From NCBI GenBank assembly GCA_947247005.1, contig OX365949.1:2924001-2988000 (forward strand): 64,000 nucleotides of DNA. The letters run 5' to 3'. The position numbers and the translations under genes were made by a program. Positions 14,301-29,300 of this stretch are shown here, one piece after another (position 1 is the first letter of the stretch; the number at the start of each line of letters is the position of its first letter). This DNA comes from Spisula solida. Lineage: Eukaryota; Mollusca; Bivalvia; Venerida; Mactridae. Below the pieces are notes generated by a model. The model was not told the DNA's origin. It did not search any database and saw nothing but the letters and a program-made list of their open reading frames with translations.

Positions 14301-17300
14301 TTCTGTTTCTTAGGTTTCGTATTGTTGGTTCTGTTCCGTTTATTTGCAAACCAAGCTTTCACCTGACTCAGACTTAGTCCACCTAACTCGGCAAGAGCTT
14401 GTTTCTCATCATCAGTTGGGTACGGGTTGTGTATATGACGATCATACCAATCTGTCATGATTTCTACAGCTCGACTATTCAGTTGACGACTTTTTGATCT
14501 TGACGATGAAACTTCCGACACCGATGGTAGACTGATTTTCAATAACTGCAGACTTGCTGTCACTCGGTTCGTTAGGTGCATCCGCTGTTCATCATGGTTA
14601 GTGTGAATGGAATAAAGTTCTCTCCGATACTGAGTAACACTAAGCATATTATTCTCCTTCACACTTTGAATAGCTTCATTCCGTTCATTTTCAATAGTGG
14701 CACATTGTCTAGTATAGAATGATTGTAATTCCGAGACTTTCTGGTTCCCACCAGGAATTAACTGTTGGAAGTCTGACTGTAGATTGGCTTCCTGTACAGC
14801 TACCACGGCTGGATCCAGGCTTACACCGGGTTCTGATTCCTGGTCTTCAACCTTGATCAATGTCGCAGGAAGGCTTGAAGTTTTTTCCACATCTGACATC
14901 AATGTTGCTCTTAAGGCGTCAAACATTGGGTTTGACTGTAACCTTAGGAAATCCCCACTAGTCGTGTTTCTAACAGAAGCTTGCAAAATGTCTGCCATTA
15001 TTTCACCAGTAAACACACTGATATATAGCTCAGAAAATATATATTAGCAAAACCAGCTCAAAATTCTTTTCAAAGTAATAATTATCACAGTTTTTCTAAG
15101 TCCAATTTAATCACGTGATACTGATCAGATAGATATTCAAACAAATTCTGTTCAAACAGTTAGTCACTGATATTTTCAAGAAAATACTTTGATCAATACT
15201 TTTTAACTTTACTACACCTCTAATTTATTTTTAATGACAAGTGTTTCAGATGAATGTGTTTATATGCACTAGACCAGTGTGAAAATTCTCATGGAAATGC
15301 CATTCATTCCTACAGAAAACTTGTCAGTTGCCAACCGAACCCTGACAGTGAAAACAGTAATGATTATTTTCCATTAAACACAAATTGGTTTTCTAATACC
15401 TTGCTATACAATCAATTATCACCAATTATAACTGTTAAACACAATGATGAGACCCAAATATATATTTTTCTCACTCCAGGGAAAGTTATTCACCAACAAC
15501 CAATCAAAATCAAGTACTGTCACCTAACTAACCAATCAAATCACCTGATTAGTCAATCAGGCTTGGATGTGTTTATTTAATGTGTCAAATAAGCTTGCAT
15601 GAAATCACTCAAATGTGAAAGTCATGGCAATTAATCAAGCAATGATGCAAACTGTTGAATGAACAAATTTATGTACACATGGCATGACTTATCATTATTC
15701 ACAGAGTTAAATAATTAAACAAACAAATTCTGATGATTTAATGCACAGTGAAAACATTAATGACCAGAAATTATATCCTGTATGATTAAAATTAAGCAGC
15801 CAACTGACTTTGAAGAGCAATCCATATAATAAAATCACACTTTCCAATCAAAAATTTGAATACCTGTATTAATCAATTCAAATATCCAATATTTAAACAT
15901 ATCCCTGATACATTAAATTTATTCCTAACCGTTTAAACAAGTTTGACAGAATAGTTACTAGTTGTATTCATTGAATTTTTACCGTTTTATTTTATGGTTT
16001 ATAATCTCCAAATGCATCATGAAATTATAAAGTAAAACCTCACATAATTGGATGATAAAGACCACCTCAAAATCAAGACCACAATTTTATTTAAATGTTC
16101 TCGTTTTTTCATTCATTCATTCATTATTACCTCAAACACAAAGGTCAACTCAATAATGGGAACTAAACTGAACAAGCCAGTATAAACACAAAAAATACTT
16201 TTCAATTTACATCCTATATTTTTATAAAAAAAATATTATTTCAATCGGGCAATAAAATATTTTAGGTAGGGCCCTATTTAATCGGGTAGGTAGGTCAGGA
16301 CCTTCCCAAGGGACAGAAGGTGCTGTGGTACACCAGATAAGGCTTCCCAAGGGACAGAAGGTGCTGTGGTACACCAGATAAGGCTTCACAAGGGACAGTA
16401 GGCGCTGTGGTACACCAGATAAGGCTTCCCCAAGTGTATTGAATCCTAGTAGTCTATTATGGTGATTTTAAATTACTTTCAGTGTTTATATTTTTGACCA
16501 GTATTTTTGTTATTTGAGAGATGAAGGATTGACTTATGTATTTATAGCACTTGAACTGGCATTTAAATCATGCATATTTACACATGCCGTATAAATATAT
16601 TTCACTCCAGTCTATAGTGCATGTTGCTGTTTACATTGACGCGCTTTCAGCACGTAATATTTTACGCGGTGAAAAAATTCACTTTGGCTAGCGAATTTTT
16701 TACGCATAATTATAAGCGTGTAAAATGGCCTTTGAGGTATAAATTGACGTAGTTTCCTCGATTTTAGTATTGTTTTATTGACACCACTCATCTTAAATTG
16801 CATGATTTGTGTTTTAAAGGTTGACAAGAAGCTCATAGACCTGTCTTTTTGAAAAACATCAAAATTTTGTCTAACCATAAACGCAACCACCATCTTCTCC
16901 ACCTCATTATCGTTTAAATGGGCTAGAAAACATGCACTTGCATCTTTTGTTTTGGTCTGGAGGTCCCATTTTCCTTAAGATGTCGATGAAAGGTACGCGT
17001 TTTTATCTAAAAAAATACGCGTCTGTTTTCAGCTTCATGAAAACAGTTTTTCAGCGCGTATTTGGGGCGTTATTACGTGCCGAAAAAATCAGCGCTAAAA
17101 TAATACGCTCCATGGAAACCCATGCTTTAGGCGATGTTTTATTGTAGGAGCTTTGTCATGTAAGTTTTAAAGCCATTTACAGTGAAACCTCTTTAATAAG
17201 ACTGTCTTAACAAGTTTCAAGTTTTATTAGCAAAATCGGCAAATAATATGCCTTTGGCCAATCTACAACAAATATATGCAAGTACATATAACTTATAAGT

Positions 17301-20300
17301 AATATACAAACACATGACATAGTATCCAACAGAGATAAATAACAAATTACAAAGCAACTGCATCAATGGCTACAGAGCGTCTTAACATAGCATTATAGGT
17401 AACACTCAAACAACAAATTTCACACCCATTTTCATGTGTTTGCTCTTTATCAAACCTCACCATTAATGAGACCAATTAATGTTGACTCACTGTATGTACT
17501 AGATGATTTATACTTAAAATGTATATTAATCATGAGTCAACAAAGAACTATCTGCAGCCTAAGTCAGATAGATCAATCATAGGTGTTGTACATACTACAA
17601 CTCTTTTTTTTCAAAATATTCTCCAACACATGTCTGTTACAAATTTACCACGTTAATCTATCTTACTACCATAAATCTTGCGGTACAACCAGGGTTCCCA
17701 CAAACTTTCCAAGACAAAATTCCCTGACTCACCCCTGATTTTTCCCTGACCACAGAGCAGTTTTCCCTGACTTTTTAGAGCAATCGGGCGAGAAGGCATG
17801 GTTTTGTTCAAGCAAAATATGGCAATAAAATAGAGAAAATGAGGATATATTTGCTTTATATGAAAAAAAAAGTTTAAGGTAGCAGATTTTAAGGCTGTTG
17901 ATTGACATAAAGTTATTATAATGTAGAATGATTCCGAGCGAGCATAGCGAGCGAGGATTTTTTTTCAGTCTTAGGTATTACTTCATAGGAAATGACACTT
18001 ATCGACAGCTTCAATGAAACATTCCCTGACTTTTCCCTGACTTTTGGTAAATTTCTGGATTTCCCTGACTAATTCCAAAATTCCCTGACTTTTCCCTGAC
18101 CTGGAAAAAATTATGTTTTTCCCTGACTTTTCCCTGACCGTGGGAACCCTGACAACTCAATGTTCACCTTGCGCAAAGAACTAGCTTTCAAGCACACTTC
18201 ATTATTAGACATTGTACAGTTAACTCCATCTTGATTTTATAGCAGTGTGCCTTGTTCATTTCTAGATACAGTATACCCAAAGAGAATTAACACCCCAAAG
18301 AAATTTTACAATTAAAGAGGTAAAATGCATAATTCTTAGCACAATCATCACACTCCTAGAGCTATTTTCAGTAATGTAACATCTTATTTCACATAAAATT
18401 TGACCACACTGAAGATGAGTATAATATACTATCAAATATAACAGTCATGGGTGGTATGGTGATCATGTGGGTAGCACTGTGTGGGTAGCACTGTGTGGGT
18501 AGCACTGTGTGGGTAGCACTGTGTGGGTAGCACTGTAGACTACGGATCAACATGTCCCTGGTTTGTTTCTCTGTCAGGATACTTGGTCATATCTGTAAGG
18601 CTTTACAGGTTTCCCACACAACTACAGGTGAACTGGTTAGCAACCCAGAGCTGAGTCTATCATGTACCAGTGATATATATATACACTAGGCATGTTAAAC
18701 AACCAAGCAGTGCTGTAAAATCACATATTTTCGTGGGTATTAAATTTCGTGGATTTTTGTAAAAATCTATTTTTCGTGAGATCGTAAGTTTGTGGATTAC
18801 ATAACACGGAAGGGTAAAACCATGATACATATTTGGGAGTTTGATATATCGTGGGTATTAGAATTTATGGTCGAGTTAACAACGAAATCAACGAAATTTC
18901 AACTCCCTCAAAAAATAATTATTTTACAGTATATTCAGAAAGAGCTAGGGCTTTGCATCTAGATTCCTGGTATAACACCAATGTCTAGTCACACAATTCA
19001 GAGATCATTGGCCAATCCGGCAGGGATAAAACTGATCGTCCACACACTTATAACTGTCTCAGGCACTCACAAACAAACAAACAAATACAACTTTCACATT
19101 GCTTGGAAAGTAGATCTACAAAGTGAGACAAAATAGACAACTTACTTGTGAGGTTACGTTATATTTCACAAAATGTTGTAGTAGGTATCTATCATGATGA
19201 CCTATCACATTCTCAATCATACCCAGAATGTTTATTGGTGGGTTGGGGAAATACTCAAACCAATGTTGTGACCAGTTTACTGAAATATAACAAATTAGGT
19301 ATCAGAACTACATTACATATACAGTCAAACATTTGCTGCTAGTGATGCTGAAGCCTGACATATAGCTTTTATTTGCCAGTCATCATTCTGCTGAAACATA
19401 GCGAGCATATAGTTTACACGAGTGCCTCACCCCAGATTTGTTCTTGTATAAAACAATGTTCAATACTATTAAATCCACACATCAAAAGATGTTGTTTTTT
19501 TAAGAAGAAATTGACACATTACAAAGTGGAACTAAAGGCAATAGCCGATAGCTAAATTTGGGCTCTTGTTGACATTCGTGAGATGTCCGACTTTTCCAAC
19601 CTCCAATGTGATCAGATGCTAAAGCTCAGGGAGCAAAGTGGTTGGTCATTCAGTTTTTGCCTGCAGGATTATACAAAGACCTCAAGGGAATTTCCCACTA
19701 TATATGCAGCGCATTTGTTCATATTAATAATCAATAACACTTACCCATAATGCTGGCAATAATCTCAAAGCAGACAAGATGATTATTCTGGAAGAGTTTG
19801 ACGAATGGAAATGTTAAGACAGGTAGGTACTGGGTTTCTCCAAATATGGGTGACCAGTTAGCAAGCGCTGATAATATTCTGGAAAATAACAATGTTAACA
19901 ACTTAGAAATAGTCTCAGAAATAGGATAGACAGCCAAATGAATGACACTCAAGTTGAGAAAACTCCAAACCTCAACTGAAATATACAATGTATGTCTCAT
20001 ACAAAGGGTCCTAACAAAAAATTCCTGACAATAATGTACAACTAGGCTTGGTATCAACTATTCATGTGAAGTTTCATTGAAATTCAACCAATATTAAACA
20101 ACATAACTTATACAATGATTATTTGACAATGCAGTGTGTTCATGACGGTAAGCAAGTATGCCAAGTTTGAAAGCAACGCCTTGACAGACTTAAAAATATT
20201 TGAGTTTCAACAACTTTGAATGTTTTGGTTAAAATTTTCTGATGAACAAGACCAGCACTATATGCCTCCTGCATCAGTAGAAGTCGAGGCATATAAACAA

Positions 20301-23300
20301 ATTGTATTACCTTTGTAATATACGCAACAAACGCTGACTTTTAATTGGATATTCATCACCGAGTTTCTCATATGCTGGGTGTATACCTTTGTCAACGAGA
20401 GCTGCATAGGCTTCATGATTCTCAGGTAACTTTAGTATGGAACGCCAAATAAACATCCTGTAATTATGATTAGTTATATAATAAGAAGCAAATATAAGTA
20501 CACCTGAAAAATGATACATGGCAATATATTAATATATAAATCGAATACCGGTATTTTGTGTTCGATCGATACATCGTATCGAACGTGCCCGTATCGGTCA
20601 AAATATCGATCAACAAAAATATGTATGTAAATCAATAAAATACCAATTTTCAATCAAGTTTTCCGTCGTCTATTTGTTTCGTCTCAAAAAGGGTCTCAAA
20701 AGGGTCAGGTCGTCGTAGTAGTTTATGTCCGAGTGAATCTAATTTTCAAACAAGAATCTGCAATGCTAAACCACTCGCGCAATTTAAAAAATATACAAAT
20801 AGGTTGTTTATCACATCTCAGGACTGGCTTAATTGTGTTAAACCCCTACATCTTAATTGTAAGTATGCACGTGCATGTTTACAGTATTTAGATGTTTTAT
20901 TGCAAAAATAATATATCATATGATATATCGAATATCGATCATTTTGTATTGATACAAATATCGTATCGATCATTCTAACTGATACGCAGCCCTACTAAAC
21001 AGCTATTTTCAAAAAGCAATCTTGTCTTAATCTATTAGCAGAATGATGCATTTTGAGCACTTGAGTCACAAAGGTGGAAAACACCATAAGAAGAAAAACA
21101 AGAGGGCCCAAAGGGCCCTAGGTCGCTCACCTGTCGAATTTAACCTAGATTTTGTTAAGATGATCATTGTGACCAAGTTTTATACAGATTAGGCAAATAT
21201 TGTAAACCTCTAGTGACTACAAAAGGTTTTTATATTTGACCTAATGCCCTAGTTTTTGACCCCAGATAAACCAATATCGGACTTGACCTAGATTGTGTTG
21301 AGATGATCATTGTGACCAAGTTTCGTAAAGATCAGGCCAAAACTGTGACCTCTAGTGACTACACAAGGTTTTTCTATTATTTGACCTTGTGACCTAGTTT
21401 TTGACCCCAGATGACCCAATATCAAACTTGATTTAGATTTTTTTTAGATGATCATTGTGACCGAGTTTCATAAAGATTAGACCAAAATTGTGACCTCTAG
21501 TGACTACGCAAGGTATTTCTATGATTTGACCTTGTGACCTAGTTTTTGACCCCAGATGACCCATTATCGAACTCGACCTAGATTTTGTTGTTATGATCAT
21601 TGTGACTAAGTTTCGTAAAGATCAGGCCAAAACTGGGACCTCTAGTGACTACACAAGGTTTTTCTATGATTTGATCTTGTGACCTAGTTTTTGACCCCGG
21701 ATGACCCAATATCAAACTTGACCTAGATTTGGTTGTGTAGATCATTGTGACAAAGTTTCGTAAAGATTATGCTAAAACTGTGACCTCTAGTGACTACACA
21801 AGGTTTTTCTATGATTTGACCTTGTGACCTAGTTTTTGACCCCAGATGACTCATTATCGAACTTGACCTAGATTTTATTGCGATGATCATTGTGACCAAG
21901 TCTCATAAAGATTAGACCAAAATTGTGACCTCTAGTGACTACACAAGGTATATCTATGATTTGACCTTGTGACCTAGTTTTTTACCCCGGATGACCCAAT
22001 ATCGAACTTGACCTAGATTTTGTTGAGATGATCATTGTGACCAAGTTTCATAAAGACTAGGTCAAAATTGTGACCTCTAGTGACTACACAAGGTTTTTCT
22101 ATGATTTGACCTTGTGACCTAGTTTTTGACCCCTGATGACCCAATATCGAACTTGACCTAGATTTTGTTAGGATGATCATTGTGATAAAGTTTCATAAAG
22201 ATTAAGTCAAAATTGTGACCTCTAGTGACTACACAAGGTTTTTCTATGATTTGACCTAGTGACCTAGTTTTTGACCCCAGATGACCCAATATCGAACTTG
22301 GCCTAGATTTTGTTGAGATAATCATTGTGACCAAGTTTCATAAAGATTAGGCTAAAATTGTGACCTCTAGTGTCTACACAAGCCAATTGTTGACGGACGA
22401 CGGACGGACAGACGGACGACGGACGAAGAGTGATCACAAAAGCTCACTCTGTCACTTTGTGACAGGTGAGCTAAAAAGAAATACAGCATCCAGTCGGTAT
22501 GTAGACAAAATTACAAAATGTAAACAATCATGAATCCAAGATGACGAATGAATTATTTCATTACTGTTAGCATACATAAAGCTTACATACCTGTATTTAG
22601 CCGGATACTCATAATAACCTTTGAGTATTGCTTGAAGTCTTTCCATATTTAATCCTTCAGGTAATTCCATCTACAATAATAAATATGCGTCTTCATGAAC
22701 CCTTTCTACATGGATACATCAATTCCCTCCCTTATCTCAAGCCACTTACCTATAATTTTCAATAATGAACAAGGGGAGACAATCCAATAATGGAAATGAA
22801 CTAAATCAATTGACATTCTTAATCTTTGTTCAAAAAGGCTACAAGGCTTCACATGAGATGTGTGCACTTTCTAGCTCACCTCTTAAATATTCATAGAAGT
22901 ATGGAGTAAAATGTTTCAACTGATAAATATTCCTCAAAACTAGCAGTAGCAGAACTGTAATTAAAGAATTTTAATTCCAATCCACCTGTCTGCCTTTGTT
23001 ATAAATCTAATGACCTATATTTTTCTTTAGTAATATCATGAGAATAAACTAAAGTAACCATAGAAATTCAAGGTCACCAATTATACCTCTCCGCTGTCTT
23101 CAGACTGTAACCTTGACTTGGCTCTATTCTCTTTACCCCTAGCAGATGATTGTCGACCCTTTCTAGACCCTTTACTTGATAGAGATGATGCTGATTTGTC
23201 GTTACGACTTGTGTCCGTCATTTTGTTATTTGTGACAACCTTCACTAAAGGTGCTGGTGGCTGAAAACAAACCAAACAAACATGAAACAAGAACAATCAC

Positions 23301-26300
23301 TAAAAATGAAAACCCCCCATAATGCTTTGACAGTAAAAATTCAAAGGGTGATAACTCTCTAAAAGTTGGACCAATCATAATTTGTCACCTATCAGCAGAA
23401 TAAGGCTTAGTACTTATGTCATATGAGTCCAGTACAGTTTTGTTGAAATCCAACCCATGTTTACTAGAGACATACCACATGACTGTCAGACTGAAAGTGC
23501 AACTCCAATATATATCTTTGTATATAACAATGTCTATCCATGAGGTAGTGTATAGTAACAAGTACATGTTATAGAAAATTATCATTGTTACTGATTCTGA
23601 AAACATACACCCATTGTGCATTTTTTGCCTCGGCGATGTACTCTCGATTTAAATTATCAGGACATCGGGAACAGGATCCTCGAGGTCTAGGCTAAGAGTC
23701 TAGGGGAAACTTGGTGATATCGGAAGTAATTGTGATGAATCGGGTGGTATCGGAAGAAATCAGGAGAACAACGCCGATGTGGAATTCCTCGATGGGACCT
23801 AGGCTTACATAATTACATACTGAACAAGAAGGCCAGCCTCAAGATCACAAACCAACTTATTGATCAAACTCAACAACAGTAGTTTTTACTGAAGCTGAGT
23901 TCAATATAACCTAGTTTGAGATTCAAGCTGTTCAGTAATCTCCAGGGTAATGTTTTATCAAAGAACTAACGGAAATAGTAAACATAAGATCAAATTTAAA
24001 TGCTTCATAATTTGTTTACAATTATTAGGTGTGGTAAATGGAGCTGTAATACATATAATGATTCAGTTACAGAACCCCTACAAACCATATCCATCACCAA
24101 TTTGCAGTCGTTCAAGAATTATAAAGAATTTAAATATAAGCGTAACTATAGGGTTTTGTAAGTGCTTTGATAAACAGTACCCAGGTCTGGACCTAAGCCT
24201 GTCTAGTGTGGAGGGATTCTTGTACTAGTAATAGTAGTATATATTATTAATTTTGGGAAAAAAATATTTTGCACATCATTTTGACATTTATCAAAAAATG
24301 ACTTTGCAAGAATCCTTATTCCTGGGATGCATTGACAGTAATAAGGTCATATTATATAATGAACAAAATGTTGAAATGATAGCTTTCCGTTGGTTTATGA
24401 AAATGTCCTACAAGAGATACTTACTTTATTAATTTCAGCACTTAAGGTTTGTAGACTGTATATACCCATAGTTCCATCCTCATTGACTGTGACAACATAA
24501 CGTCCATTAGGACTCACTGATACATTATTGATCTTGTTCGATATTTCACCAATGTCAAACAGAAGCTTGCAGGTATGTATGTTGATGAACCGGATTATAC
24601 CATCTTGACAGAGAACGCCCAGAACCTGGAATGTAAGAAAATCAAAATACAGAAAAACTTCACTTAATCCTTTATTCCAAACTCTATATAATTCTGGATG
24701 TGTTAGAATGTAGGGAATTTAAAATACTGAAAAACCTTACTTCAACCTTTATACCATAATTATACTCTAAATTAATCTAGATGTGTTAGAATGTCTGTTT
24801 AACCTATGTACAGCCTTTTTGGACAAATATGAAGAACAAACTTAATCAGCAAATATTATTTAATTCCCATAATACACATGCTGTAAACAGATACAGTTGA
24901 TTATCCCTTGACTAATAGCTTACGACAGGTAAGATTTTTTCAAATAGCTGAGACAAACTTCATTACGTATTTCAATTAATTACATTTAGCTCTTAGTCTA
25001 AAGATATACATGCAGAAACTTACCTGGCTTGCACCATTATCAAAACTTTCAGGTAAGAACAGTAGCTGCTTCACAGATGTCACTTTTTCTGGCATTTCAA
25101 CAATTCTCAGTAGTTTTCTTGTATCTAAAGCCCAGAGATGAATAAACCTGGTCCGACCACCTGCAGCCAATATCCGACCATCTCTATAATACAAATACAA
25201 TGTACATCACAAATATATTAATATAATACAGTCAACTCTCGTTATCTCAAACTCGCTTATATCGAATTTTCCGTTATGTCGAAGTTATTTTCAAGTCCCG
25301 ATCTTTCTCCTTCTTTGTCTATATGAAATCTCGAGACCTATCTCGAATTTTTCGGCTCGAATTTTTCGTTATGTCAAATTATTTTTTTGGTCCCGATTAA
25401 CTAATTTGCACCTAAAATTTATTGTTCATCTCGAATTTGGGTCGAAGTCTGATGATCGTATTCGACTAGCGTCGAATATTTTTCACACATCGCCAGTCTG
25501 AAATCTTCGATTTACCAGTAATTTTCGGACCTTCCATTGTTGAACAAATATTTGTTTGCAACAATTTGCACAAACATGTCATAAAGATTCGAGTTACGTA
25601 CAAACATCAATAAACATGTCGTCTCGAACAATTGTTTGTAAAAATAATAATTAAAATAAAATGCATTTTCTCGAGGAAGAATACATGTACATAAATATCA
25701 CATAAAGCATTTCTCACGAATATGTCGTTCTTACGACCATAACAATAAAATGACAGAAACTAGAAAACTCGCAACTTCGATGCCGAAAATTCTATCTTGA
25801 ATTTTCGTTATGTCGAAGGAATTTCCACGGTCCCGTGAAATTCGAGATAACGAGAGTTGACTGTAATTGAGAATGATGGTACAGTAATATACCTCTGTAG
25901 TTCAATGATTATCGCACTTGCAGTCTAAACTGACAACCTGGGTTCAAATCCCTATGGTGGCACACATTTACATGGCGATAATATTTCAGCTGAAAGCTGA
26001 CCCGCAAATAAAAAGGCTATGTTCGGCTCGGCAAACAGTATCTCAACTAATGAAGTTAAGGATTAGACATATCAAAAAAAGATTTAGATCAATCATTAAA
26101 GAGCAAACATTGTAAACTAAAATAATAAAAGGATCGCTTTTCATGTTGTAGTTTAATTAGATTACCTGCCATTGTTATTAGCAATAATTCTCAAACCTGA
26201 AAATCTTTCTTTCAAAGCCTGAAAAACAACTTTCAATATAGACAACTTAGGAAAATTCAGGATTTAATTAAAAAAACCTGAAATCAGACACAAGTCTATA

Positions 26301-29300
26301 GAAGTAAGTCTACCAGTCACTCACCTTGTAGAGGCAAATGCTTTATAGTGAGGAGATTTCCCTGGTGGCGTGGGCAGCTGGAATTTACACGTCAGTGAAT
26401 CAGACTCCCACGCAAATATGGTGTCATCTCGAAACCCTGTGATTATTGTGTTACTGAGAGGCAAGAATAAAACCTGAAAATATAAACATCCTAGAATAAA
26501 TACATGTCAAATATTCATGAGAAGTTTAATAGAAATCTGACCAATAGTTAAGGAGAACAAGCCAGGACAAACTATATGACATCCATTCATCCAGCACAAA
26601 ATCAATGTCCCCCCACAATATTTTGCCAGACAAAGTTATCCAGAATTATCTTACCTGAACAATGCCAACATCTTCTTTGATAGTTAACTTTCTTTTCCTC
26701 TGAAATGTATCAAGGTCCCAGAGTTGAGCAGTATCAGATGATGTAGTCAGTGCAAATCTTCCTGATGCGTGCACAGATATACTGTGTATGGCTGATTCAT
26801 GTCCCTTCATCCAAGCTACCATCTCCTTAGTGTCTGGGAAAATATAATTAAAGCTAATCATACATAAATCAACCAGAGATTATGTCGGTATTTCCGTGAT
26901 CTTGACCTTTAACCTCAAATTTTACGTGATAGATGACATGAACTGGTCAAGACCACCCTTCTATTACAAACATTATTAAGTTTAACTCAAATTTGTGACC
27001 AACTGTTCTTGTTATCAAACAGAAACTGTTATTGAACTATATATATATCTGCATCATAGATCATGCCCACTTTAGCGTAATATCATATTTGATGCATTTT
27101 CTATTATCTAATACCCTTACAGGCTTACACAGATTACAGATGTAGTGTTTGTCCCTTTCCCATACACTACAACAACTGAGTCTTAATGAGTATTTTAAAT
27201 AAATGTGGGAAGGGAAACACTGCATCTGGTACAAGGCTTATACTTATCATTGTTTGAACAGAGGACAGTAATCATTATATCAAATTTTGGAATTTCTAAC
27301 TGTACAATACTGTTTGAAAGCTGAATTAACTTGAAGGTTTGAAGTACAGTCAAATCTAAGACACCTTTCTGAAACAAGGTTTCATACTCAAATGTCTGTA
27401 GTAAAAGCAGGCCTGTGAGTACTCATAGAGCAAAAAGTGGGAAATACCCAACCTTCACCCCATCACCCTTGCAAGTATGGTACCTTATTTATTAATAGGT
27501 CAGACTGGATCTTGATCCTATATAACTTTTAAGATTCTAAGACAAAAAGAAGCAAAATCTCCTACAGGAGGAAACAATCTCAGGACTGATATCAGAGACA
27601 ACCTGTTGTAAGTGATCACATTGCTATATGGATAGGCTTGGTTGTCTATTGAACATGTTTTCTCCTTTCATCTACTTAGTACATCAATTGAACATGAAAA
27701 TTGTCATATTTTTCACTCACCTGTATCATAACACTTCAGTGCATAGTCAGATAAGCCAATCAAATACTCAGATTTTTTTCTCAAACAAAATGCAATAGCT
27801 GTACATGGTGACCCACATTTCTGCACTTGTGAAAACCTATAAACAACAATGAGTAAATACAAATCATTACATTAATGTGAACATAATAATACTGAAGTGA
27901 ACTATGTAACATGAAATTAAATCAAACACTATTAATGAATGTACTTAACTAATGATTTTATGTGGCTCAAACAGTTGATAGCTCTATTACTTTTTAAGAA
28001 AAATGAAACATTTCAACTTATAACAAAACTTGGTAGATAAAATCATTAAAATTGGTATATCATATACCAGACATATTACAAACCTGTTCTTGCCAAGATC
28101 AAACATGTAGACGTTTCCCTGATGATCTCCAGCAAGGAATGTTTCTCCATTGTTATCAAATGCAGTGTGTAAGAATCGTACTGTTCGGCCCTTGGATATT
28201 GTACAAGCCGATGTGTGGCTTATATTCACCATTAATCTGAAAATATAATTTATTTCAATTTAAAGTAAATTCAGTTATAAACATGGATATTACCTTAAAA
28301 AAAATAACAACATTAAATTGAATGTTTAACTAATAATTAATTATAATTCACTATAGATAAAGTTGTACAAATGAACTGTACTCCTGTCTTGAACTACAAA
28401 CTTTAGCACAACAAATTCTATGGGTGGACTGTAGAGTACCTTTTTCGTTTTCCGTTCTCAATATTCGGTGTCTATTCACATGATATGTGACATATTTTAA
28501 TTAATTACTTGTTAATATATAGTGGATATTTGTGTTTATCGGTGTAAGATCGGTTGTTATTTCACCGAGTGAGCAGCTGAAGTAATATTTTCACGAGTGG
28601 CGTAGCAACTCGTGAAAATATAAGTCAGCTGCTCACGTAGCCACTCGTGAAAATATTACTTCAGCTGCTCACTCGGTGAAATAACTACCGATCTTACACT
28701 GAAAAACACAAATATTCTATTTATTTGATGCTTTATTTTGATAATCTAAACCAATTAGTAACTAATTGAATTTTATTGACCCATATAGTGCCTCAGCATG
28801 ATGACGTGACGTCATTTTAAAGCGCGCACTGACAATTGATTAAGTAGGCAGGCCTCAATGAATCCACTCGTCCGCTCTTCCTGCACAATATCTTCCTTCT
28901 TTATTTATATAGCAGGACAAGTAGGATTTTGGGGTTTTCTTCTTTGTCTATATTGCAGGACGAGTGCTTTTAAAAATATTTGTTGAGGCCTGGTAGGTCT
29001 TTAATAAGCAGTTGATTTCCAACGTTAATGTACACTTTATAAGGTTACTTTAACTGCAGTGTAAGTAATCATATGGATGTTTTTATAAAGTGTATGTCTG
29101 ATGGAAGAAAACATAATCTTCATTTTGCATACATACGCTATCTAGATCTTCTAATACAGCATCCGCTAAAACAGGGTAGCCGTCAACATTTTGAGTAAAT
29201 TCAGTAATGAACTAAATAAATTTGTGTTTTTATTTGAAATTGATCCTGTATTAAGTATTATTTTAAACATAAGCTGCATATTAAAATTACAATTAATGCC

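Noticed and set aside
15014..15016. GTG as start of the homeobox gene
   Set aside because: Animal nuclear genes rarely start at GTG, and a well-placed ATG follows at 14996-14998.
28230..28232. ATG of exon 2 as the TBC1D31 start
   Set aside because: An upstream exon (30144-30220) with the conserved N-terminus splices in phase to 28236, so this Met is internal.
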